From JBCDCB01 sp039182735 (GTDB taxonomy: Bacteria; Planctomycetota; Phycisphaerae; Phycisphaerales; UBA1924): a DNA stretch of 30,160 nucleotides. The notes beneath the pieces were generated by a model. That model had not been told where the DNA came from. It worked only from the letters and a program-made list of their open reading frames with translations, and did no database searches. The stretch spans positions 1 to 30,160 of the forward strand of contig JBCDCB010000040.1 in the NCBI GenBank assembly GCA_039182735.1, given 5' to 3'. Below are positions 21,464 through 27,182 of the stretch, in pieces. Each line of letters starts with the position of its first letter. Position 1 is the first letter of the stretch. The position numbers and the translations under genes were made by a program.

Positions 21464-22186
21464 GTGACTCGGCACGATCCACTCGACATTTCGCGGCACG
21501 CGCGTCTGGTCTTCCTGCCCGGGCTCTTCGCCGACGCGCGGCTGTTCGAGCGGCAGATGCCGGTGTTTCCGCACTCGGTCGTCGCGGAGTGGGAAGCGCC
21601 GGAGCCGAACGATTCGCTGGTTGACTACGGCGTGCGCGCGCTGGAGCGGGTCGGGGTGCGGCCCGGCGATTCGTCGAAGCCGCTGGTGCTGGTCGGGCAA
21701 TCGTTCGGCGGCGTGCTCGCGCAGGCGCTCGCGCGAGAGATCGATGTCGCGGGCGTGGTGCTGATCGCGAGCGTGCGCCATCACGGGGAGTTCTCCGGGA
21801 TGTTCCAGCGCATCGGCGACGTCCTGCGCCTGCTGCCCGCGTCGTGGAACGAGGCGATGCTGCGCCGATCGATGCGCGGCTTTGTGCGCCAGACGGCGAA
21901 GTCGGACGACCCCGAGATGCGGATCGCCGGCGAAATGGCCGAGGGCTTCCCGCACGAGGTCTTCTTCTGGTCGGGCGAGCGCGTGCGCGGGTTCGACGTG
22001 CCCGAGCACGAACTGGGCGTGCCCAGCGCGCGCATCCACGGCAAAAAGGATCAGGCGATCCCAGTCAAGCGCATCCGCGGCGAGATCGACCTGCTCGTTG
22101 ACGCAGGCGGGCACAAGGTGAACTGGTCGCACCCGGACGCGGTCAACGCGTTCATCGCGGATTGGGTGCGCGGGCTACTCGTTTGA
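21464..22186 (+). CDS. Alpha/beta-fold hydrolase
   Basis: Predicted cytosolic serine hydrolase or esterase of 240 residues; substrate unknown. Seen: an oxyanion-region strand V-F-L-P-G-L-F-A-D, the nucleophile elbow G-Q-S-F-G-G with Ser80, an acid residue in H-G-K-K-D-Q-A-I-P, and the catalytic His in G-G-H-K-V-N-W-S-H. A cap of helices lies between about 100 and 170 (R-I-G-D-V-L-R-L-L-P-A-S-W-N-E-A). The GTG start at 21464 is chosen because the TACCGT -10 lies 6 bases before it and the family strand begins soon after; an upstream in-frame start would read through the glyS hairpin. It converges on the BFD-like gene with a 12-bp overlap. Confidence 0.83.
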   Translation: MTRHDPLDISRHARLVFLPGLFADARLFERQMPVFPHSVVAEWEAPEPNDSLVDYGVRALERVGVRPGDSSKPLVLVGQSFGGVLAQALAREIDVAGVVLIASVRHHGEFSGMFQRIGDVLRLLPASWNEAMLRRSMRGFVRQTAKSDDPEMRIAGEMAEGFPHEVFFWSGERVRGFDVPEHELGVPSARIHGKKDQAIPVKRIRGEIDLLVDAGGHKVNWSHPDAVNAFIADWVRGLLV

Positions 22187-22474
22187 GCCGGGCTCGATCT
22201 CGCGTTCGCCGGTCTTGCGGTAGCCGGCGCGGGCGGCGGAGTATTCCTCGGGCGAGACCTTGAGGTCGGGGGTGCCGTCTTCGCCGAGCCCCTCGCCGGT
22301 GGCGTGCTGGCGGTGGAGTTCTTTGAGGAAGGGGACGCACCACATGCAGCCGGTGCCGGCGCCGAGGCATTCGCTGATGAGCGAGGCGACGGGCGGGTCT
22401 TCCCGCTTCATGTAGGTGCGGATCTTGCGCAGCGAAACGCGGAAGCAGAGACAGACGTGGTCGTCGGGGTGCAC
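22175..22474 (-). CDS. BFD-like [2Fe-2S] protein
   Basis: Small predicted electron carrier or iron-release factor (99 residues). The cysteines fit the Fer2_BFD pattern exactly: C8-x-C10, then 32 residues, then C43-x-x-C46 (C-L-C and C-M-W-C), with the preceding A-G-T-G turn. An additional Cys36 is present. In bacterioferritin-associated ferredoxin the same fold reduces ferric iron in the ferritin core; other relatives are parts of nitrite reductases or amino-acid dehydrogenases. The last 45 residues are charged and unlike the family. The GTG start at 22474 sits 5 bases after TACGAT, and its upstream region is shared with aroC on the opposite strand, only 36 bases separating the two start codons. 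No bacterioferritin gene is seen here. Confidence 0.85.
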   Translation of the reverse strand: MHPDDHVCLCFRVSLRKIRTYMKREDPPVASLISECLGAGTGCMWCVPFLKELHRQHATGEGLGEDGTPDLKVSPEEYSAARAGYRKTGEREIEPGSNE

Positions 22475-22479
22475 GGGCG

Positions 22480-22485
22480 ATCGTA
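22480..22485 (-). promoter_or_regulatory. Leaderless-type -10 box of the BFD-like gene
   Basis: TACGAT on the minus strand, 5 bases before the GTG, preceded by six C as at pdxA. Confidence 0.55.
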
Positions 22486-22498
22486 GGGGGGTCTCGGC

Positions 22499-22504
22499 TA
22501 CGCT
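22499..22504 (+). promoter_or_regulatory. Leaderless-type -10 box of aroC
   Basis: TACGCT ending 6 bases before the ATG at 22511. It is 13 bases from the opposing TACGAT box, so the two promoters overlap. Confidence 0.55.
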
Positions 22505-22510
22505 CTCCGC

Positions 22511-23704
22511 ATGACAGCCTTCGAATACCACACCGCCGGGGAATCGCACGGTCCCGGGCTGATCGTGCTCGTGCAGGGGCTGCCCGCGGGCGTCCCGGTC
22601 GATCTGGACTTCATCAACGACGAGCTCCGCCGGCGCCAGGGCGGGTACGGTCGCGGCGGGCGTCAGAAAATCGAGACCGACCACGTCGAGGTCCACGCCG
22701 GTGTGCGCCTGGGCAAGACGATCGGCGCGCCGGTCGCCTTCCGCGTGCCCAACAAAGACTCACGGCTGGACGATCTCGAGCGCACGCCGCCGGTCTATCG
22801 CCCGAGGCCCGGGCACGCGGACCTTGCGGGCTCGGTGAAGTGGCTGACCACAGATTGCCGCGAGACGCTTGAGCGCGCGTCAGCACGGGAGACGGCGGCG
22901 CGGACGGCCGCCGGCGCGATCGCGCGCTGCTTCCTGCGAGAACTGGGCATCGAGGTCTTCGGCTTCCTCCGCGGGATGCTCGACGTCTGGCCCGACTTCG
23001 AGGTGACCGAAGACACCTGGCACGACTTCAAAGCAAAGCGCGATGAGAGCGACGTCTACTGCCCCGACGACGACGCCAGCGAGCGCATGCGCGCCGCGAT
23101 CCGTCAGGCCAAGATCGACAAGGACACGGTCGGCGGCGTGTGCGAGGCGCACGTCTTCGGCTGCCCCATCGGGATCGGCTCGTCGATGGACTGGCGCACG
23201 AAGCTTGACACCCGCCTCGCCGCGGCGATCGTGGGGATCCAGGCCTTCAAAGCCGCGGAGATCGGGCTCGGACGCGAGTGCGCGAATCGCACCGGCTCGC
23301 AGGTGCACGACGCGATCATGTTTGATGAGTCGAAGCGCGGCACGCCCTCGCTCGGGTTCGTGCGCGAGACGAACAATGCCGGCGGGCTCGAGGGCGGGAT
23401 GACCAACGGCATGCCGATCGTCGTGAAGGGCACGATGAAGCCGATCTCGACGCTTCTGCGCGGGCTGCCGAGCGTGAACCTGAACACGAAGGAGGCGGAG
23501 GATTCGCAGTACGAGCGGAGTGACGTGTGCGCCGCGTCCGCCGCGAGCGTGGTGATGGAGAACGTGGTGGCGTTCGAGGTCGCGCGCACGGTGCGCGAGA
23601 AGTTCGGCGGGGACTCGATGCTCGAAGTGAAAGAGCAGATGGTGAAGTACCTCGAGCTCGCGCGGATGCTCCCGCTCGAGCCGCCCACGGAAACGCTGGC
23701 ATGA
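22511..23704 (+). CDS. aroC: Chorismate synthase
   Basis: Makes chorismate from 5-enolpyruvylshikimate 3-phosphate using reduced FMN (EC 4.2.3.5), the last shared step to aromatic amino acids, folate and menaquinone. The 397-residue product has all signature regions: G-E-S-H-G-P-G-L (10-17), R-R-R-Q-G-G-Y-G-R-G-G-R-Q (40-52), R-P-G-H-A-D (98-103), E-R-A-S-A-R-E-T-A-A-R-T-A-A-G-A (121-136), and the late segment G-G-L-E-G-G-M-T-N-G with R-S-D-V-C-A-A. The ATG is 6 bases after TACGCT. Its stop overlaps the start of the RmlD-like reductase gene by four bases (ATGA). Its product is the substrate of MqnA, also in this window. Confidence 0.96.
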   Translation: MTAFEYHTAGESHGPGLIVLVQGLPAGVPVDLDFINDELRRRQGGYGRGGRQKIETDHVEVHAGVRLGKTIGAPVAFRVPNKDSRLDDLERTPPVYRPRPGHADLAGSVKWLTTDCRETLERASARETAARTAAGAIARCFLRELGIEVFGFLRGMLDVWPDFEVTEDTWHDFKAKRDESDVYCPDDDASERMRAAIRQAKIDKDTVGGVCEAHVFGCPIGIGSSMDWRTKLDTRLAAAIVGIQAFKAAEIGLGRECANRTGSQVHDAIMFDESKRGTPSLGFVRETNNAGGLEGGMTNGMPIVVKGTMKPISTLLRGLPSVNLNTKEAEDSQYERSDVCAASAASVVMENVVAFEVARTVREKFGGDSMLEVKEQMVKYLELARMLPLEPPTETLA

Positions 23705-24513
23705 CGCATCAGTCTCGTGTGATCGTGACGGGCGGGAACGGGACCGTTGGCCGGGTGGCGTGCGAAGCGCTGCGCGAACGCGGGTTCGTGCCGATCGGGT
23801 GGGACCGGCGCTTCGCGCCGCCGGATGATGAAGAGGCGGGCAACGCCTTCATCGAGCGCGAGCGCCCCGGCGCAATCATGGCGCTCGCCGTGGCCAGCCA
23901 GCAGACCGGAATCGAGAACGAGGGCCCCATCGTCAACGTGGAGTGGCCGACGCGGCTTGCGAGGATCGCGCGCGAGCGCGGCATCCCGTTCCTCTTCACC
24001 AGCACCGTCATGGTTTACACCAACAACGCCACGCGGCCCTTCACGACCGACAACGAGCCCGACGAGACGGAGGGGTACGGCGCCGAGAAGCTCCGCGCCG
24101 AGCGCGCGATCCGCGAGGCCAACCCCGGTGCGATCATCGCGCGCATCGGCTGGCAGATCGGGCTCGAGCGCGGCGGCAACCACATGGTCGAGCACATCGA
24201 GTCCCGCCACGAAGAGGGTGAGACCATCGACGCGAGCACGGAGTGGCTGCCGGCGTGCTCGTTTCTGCCCGATACGGCCGAGGCGCTGGTCGGGCTCGTC
24301 GAACGCAACGCCTCGGGGCTGCACCACGTCGATGGCAACGAGGGCTGGAACTTCTTCCAGATCGTCACCGCCCTGAACGACTCCCGCGGCGGGCGCTGGA
24401 ACGTGAACGCGACGGATGACTTCGTCTATGACCAGCGCCTGATCAACGAGCCCCGGCTCGCGGCATCGATCGCCACCCGCCTGCCCTCGCTCGCTACACT
24501 GCCAATCTCATGA
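23701..24513 (+). CDS. RmlD-like NAD(P)-dependent sugar reductase
   Basis: Extended SDR of 270 residues, closest in appearance to dTDP-4-dehydrorhamnose reductase and related NAD-dependent epimerases. Seen: V-I-V-T-G-G-N-G-T-V-G-R-V-A (8-21) for cofactor binding, R-P-G-A-I-M-A-L-A-V-A, the strand F-L-F-T-S-T-V-M-V-Y with a catalytic-type Ser/Thr, and Y-G-A-E-K-L (active-site Tyr and Lys) followed by R-A-E-R-A-I. The C-terminal substrate domain is short. No rhamnose pathway genes are nearby, so the true substrate is open. The ATG at 23701 overlaps the aroC stop, and its own stop overlaps the nuoH start (ATGA), which makes it the middle of a tightly coupled run. Confidence 0.8.
   Translation: MTHQSRVIVTGGNGTVGRVACEALRERGFVPIGWDRRFAPPDDEEAGNAFIERERPGAIMALAVASQQTGIENEGPIVNVEWPTRLARIARERGIPFLFTSTVMVYTNNATRPFTTDNEPDETEGYGAEKLRAERAIREANPGAIIARIGWQIGLERGGNHMVEHIESRHEEGETIDASTEWLPACSFLPDTAEALVGLVERNASGLHHVDGNEGWNFFQIVTALNDSRGGRWNVNATDDFVYDQRLINEPRLAASIATRLPSLATLPIS
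24495..24500 (+). promoter_or_regulatory. Possible internal -10 box of nuoH
   Basis: TACACT, 9 bases before the nuoH ATG and inside the end of the preceding gene. Spacing is at the long edge of the leaderless set, so it is less certain. Confidence 0.4.
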
Positions 24514-25862
24514 GCGCGATCACGGACGCCATCTTTCCTATGTCGGCGCAGGTCTTCGTCGGAAGCCTTGTCGTCGTCGCGATGATCCACGTCATCCTCG
24601 GGATCATCCCGCTGCTGATCTATCTCGAGCGGAAGATCTCGTCGTACATCCAGGACCGCATCGGGCCCAACCGCGTCGGGTTCGATCTCGGCTTGCCGAT
24701 CCTGCAGAAGCTCTTCCGCGGTTTCGGGTTCTGGGGGCTCGGGCAGTCGCTCGCCGACGGGCTGAAGTTCCTGCTGAAGGAAGATTACCAGCCGCGTGGC
24801 GTGGACAAGTTCCTCTTCTCGCTCGCGCCGATGGCGGCGGTGGTGCCCGCGTTCATCGGGTGGGCCGTCGTCCCGTGGGGCGGCTACCTGAACGTTCCGG
24901 ATATCGAGCTCTTCGGGCTGATGATTGTCGAAGGCGGGCGCGCGTCGGTCGCCGCCGCCGATCTCAACATCGGGTTCGTGTGGCTCGTCGCGATCGCCTC
25001 GCTGGGCGTCTACGGCGTCACGCTGGGCGGGTGGGCGAGCAACAACAAGTACTCGTTCCTCGGGGGCATGCGCTGCTCCGCGGGCATGATCTCCTACGAG
25101 ATCCCGCTGGGCATCTCCATCCTCATCCTGCTGCTGACCGCCGGCTCGGTGCGCCCGAGCGTGATCGTGGAGAACCAGATCGACGGCGTGTGGTACGCGC
25201 TCGCGCACCCCATCCCGATGGTGCTCTTCTTCGTATGCATCCTGGCGGAGGCGAACCGCGCGCCCTTCGACAACGCCGAGGCCGAGCAGGAACTCGTCGG
25301 CGGGTACCACACGGAGTACTCGGCGATGCGCTTCGCGCTCTTCTTCCTGGGCGAGTATGCGCACATGATCACGTCGAGCGCGTTCCTCGTGATCCTCTTC
25401 TTCGGCGGGTACCACCTGCCGGGCGTGGCGTGGACGACGCCCGAAGCGGCGGGCCTGCTCCCGGCGCTCCTGAAAATCAGCATCTTCATCGGCAAGATCA
25501 TGCTCGTGGTCTGCTTCATGATGGTCATCCGCTGGACGCTCCCGCGCATCCGCTACGACCAGGTGCTCAAGCTCGCGTGGCAGTCGCTCATCCCGCTGTC
25601 GATCCTGCTCGTGGTGACCACCAGCGTGCTGGTCTTCTACCAGTGGACGGCGTGGTGGCAGTACCTGCTCATGAACGTCATCGTCGGCGGGATCGTGCTG
25701 CTCACGCTGCCCGTGCTGCCCAAGAGCGACCCGAACGTGCGGGCACCCCTCGCCGGCTCGCGCTTCAGCCCGCTGCCCGGTGAGATCGTCCTGACCGCGC
25801 CGACCGACCCGGTCGCGCTCGACGACAGCAACCCCCTCGCCGACCGCAACCGCAACGACTGA
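24510..25862 (+). CDS. nuoH: NADH-quinone oxidoreductase subunit H (complex I)
   Basis: Membrane subunit of complex I that forms much of the quinone-binding chamber. The 450-residue protein has about eight to nine hydrophobic helices and the family motifs L-E-R-K-I-S-S-Y-I-Q-D-R-I-G-P-N-R-V-G split over the first matrix loop (34-52), L-A-D-G-L-K-F-L-L-K-E-D, the acidic loop A-E-A-N-R-A-P-F-D-N-A-E-A-E-Q-E-L-V-G-G-Y split after E, and R-W-T-L-P-R-I-R-Y-D-Q near the end. It is longer than the usual 320-350, with a helix added near the C-terminus and a hydrophilic tail. No other nuo gene flanks it, which is unusual since nuoA-N commonly form one operon. The start overlaps the RmlD-like gene, and ruvX follows after 4 bases. 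Confidence 0.94.
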   Translation: MSAITDAIFPMSAQVFVGSLVVVAMIHVILGIIPLLIYLERKISSYIQDRIGPNRVGFDLGLPILQKLFRGFGFWGLGQSLADGLKFLLKEDYQPRGVDKFLFSLAPMAAVVPAFIGWAVVPWGGYLNVPDIELFGLMIVEGGRASVAAADLNIGFVWLVAIASLGVYGVTLGGWASNNKYSFLGGMRCSAGMISYEIPLGISILILLLTAGSVRPSVIVENQIDGVWYALAHPIPMVLFFVCILAEANRAPFDNAEAEQELVGGYHTEYSAMRFALFFLGEYAHMITSSAFLVILFFGGYHLPGVAWTTPEAAGLLPALLKISIFIGKIMLVVCFMMVIRWTLPRIRYDQVLKLAWQSLIPLSILLVVTTSVLVFYQWTAWWQYLLMNVIVGGIVLLTLPVLPKSDPNVRAPLAGSRFSPLPGEIVLTAPTDPVALDDSNPLADRNRND

Positions 25863-25866
25863 TCGC

Positions 25867-26307
25867 GTGCGCTGGCTCGCGATCGATCTGGGCGGCAAGC
25901 GCACGGGGCTGGCGATCGGCTCCGACGAGACCGGGCTCGCCACGCCGCTGCGCGTGATCGAGCACGCGCTCGACGACACCGCAGAGATCGAACGTGCGCT
26001 CGCAAAGGCGATCGAGGAGCAGGAGCCCGACGGGCTGGTCGTCGGCTTGCCGCTGAATATGGACGGCAGCGCGGGCCCGCCCGCCAAACGCGTGCGGCAC
26101 CTCGCGGAGTCGTGGGGCGCGCGATTCTCGATCCCGGTCGAGGCGTTCGACGAACGCGAAACCAGCGAGATGGCCGACGAGGCCATGGCCCAGAGTGGGC
26201 TGACGCACAAACAGAAGAAGAAGCGTCGCGACGCGATCGCCGCCGCGGCGATCCTGCGCGGGTTTCTGGAGCATCGGCGCGTGAATCCCGACGCGTTCCC
26301 CGCGTGA
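25867..26307 (+). CDS. ruvX: Putative Holliday junction resolvase RuvX (YqgF)
   Basis: RNase H-fold nuclease family also called YqgF, linked to Holliday junction cleavage and 16S rRNA 5' processing. The 146-residue product has the family N-terminal strand L-A-I-D-L-G-G-K-R-T-G-L-A-I-G (catalytic Asp at about 6), V-V-G-L-P-L-N-M-D-G-S-A-G-P (about 58-71), F-D-E-R-E-T-S (acidic pair), and the closing R-R-D-A-I-A-A-A-A-I-L with the last acidic residue. The length is normal. GTG at 25867 starts 4 bases after the nuoH stop, so it is translated from the same message. Nothing abnormal is seen. Confidence 0.92.
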   Translation: MRWLAIDLGGKRTGLAIGSDETGLATPLRVIEHALDDTAEIERALAKAIEEQEPDGLVVGLPLNMDGSAGPPAKRVRHLAESWGARFSIPVEAFDERETSEMADEAMAQSGLTHKQKKKRRDAIAAAAILRGFLEHRRVNPDAFPA

Positions 26308-26336
26308 CCTGCCACCGGGGGGCTGCTTGAGCCGAA

Positions 26337-26342
26337 TAATGG
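26337..26342 (+). promoter_or_regulatory. Possible -10 box before the LolA-like gene
   Basis: TAATGG, 3 bases before ATG 26346 and 9 bases before ATG 26352. The last base is not T, so it fits the leaderless set poorly. If real, the second ATG would be the start. Confidence 0.25.
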
Positions 26343-26345
26343 GGT

Positions 26346-27182
26346 ATGCCAATGCACCATACGCTGTGCGCCGCGCTGGTCGCCTGCTCCGCGGGCGTCG
26401 CGCTCGCGGAAGATGCCCCGGCGTTGCCGGAGTTTGACTCGCCGCGCGCGCTCTTCGAGGCGCTCGAAACCGCCGACGCCGAGATCGACACGTTCGAGGC
26501 GAAGATCCAGTACGACCGCGTCTTCATCCTGCAGCAGGATCGGCACACGCGGCTCGGCGATCTCGCGTTCGCCGTCGATCGCGCCGGCGAGCGCCCGACG
26601 CGCGCCTTCGCCGTGACGTTCGACACGCTGATCGTGGATGACAAAGCGAGCGACGAAGACGAGCACTACGTCTTCGACGGTCGCTGGTACGTGGAGAAGC
26701 ACGCGTCGGAGAAGCAGTTCATCAGGCGCGAGGTCGCGCCGCCCGGCAGCGACTTCGACCCGCTCGCGCTGGGCGAGGGGCCCTTCCCCATCCCCATCGG
26801 GCAGAAGGCCGAGAGCATCCTCGCGCGCTACGACGCGGCGCTGACACCGGTGCTCGAACCGATCGAGCACGACCCGTCGTACCGATCGTTCGTCGAGGGG
26901 CGTGCCGACGAGCTCGTCTGTGTGGTGCTCACACCCAAGAACGAAGAGGACGACAACGGGTTCCGACGCCTCGCGCTGTGGTACGAACGCGAGTCGCTGC
27001 TCCCGGTCCTCGCGCGCACAACGGTGAAGGGCGGTGATCTGTCGTTCGTGCGGCTGATCGGCAAACGTGTGAACGACCCGGGCTTTGATGCCGGCGTGAT
27101 CGACGTGAACCCGCCCGACGAGCCAGGCTGGAGCGTGCAGATCGACGAGGGGCAGTTCGTCCGTGAGGAGGCGTCGCCGTGA
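26346..27182 (+). CDS. Exported LolA-like protein
   Basis: A 278-residue secreted protein. The signal peptide runs to about A-L-A-E (cleavage near residue 21). The mature part resembles the half-barrel of LolA/LolB-type lipoprotein carriers: D-A-E-I-D-T-F-E-A-K-I-Q-Y-D-R (about 45-59), G-D-L-A-F-A-V-D-R, F-A-V-T-F-D-T-L-I-V-D-D, Y-V-F-D-G-R-W-Y-V-E-K and Q-F-I-R-R-E-V. The segment L-G-E-G-P-F-P-I-P-I-G-Q-K typifies a planctomycete branch that I believe databases list as LolA-related. A lipid or lipoprotein ligand is inferred only from fold likeness. The start may be ATG 26346 or 26352. The stop overlaps the start of the metallopeptidase gene (GTGA), implying a shared job in the envelope. Confidence 0.75.
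   Translation: MPMHHTLCAALVACSAGVALAEDAPALPEFDSPRALFEALETADAEIDTFEAKIQYDRVFILQQDRHTRLGDLAFAVDRAGERPTRAFAVTFDTLIVDDKASDEDEHYVFDGRWYVEKHASEKQFIRREVAPPGSDFDPLALGEGPFPIPIGQKAESILARYDAALTPVLEPIEHDPSYRSFVEGRADELVCVVLTPKNEEDDNGFRRLALWYERESLLPVLARTTVKGGDLSFVRLIGKRVNDPGFDAGVIDVNPPDEPGWSVQIDEGQFVREEASP

Noticed and set aside
20240..22132. Minus-strand open frame of about 630 codons
   Set aside because: Antisense to glyS and the hydrolase, with no recognisable domain.
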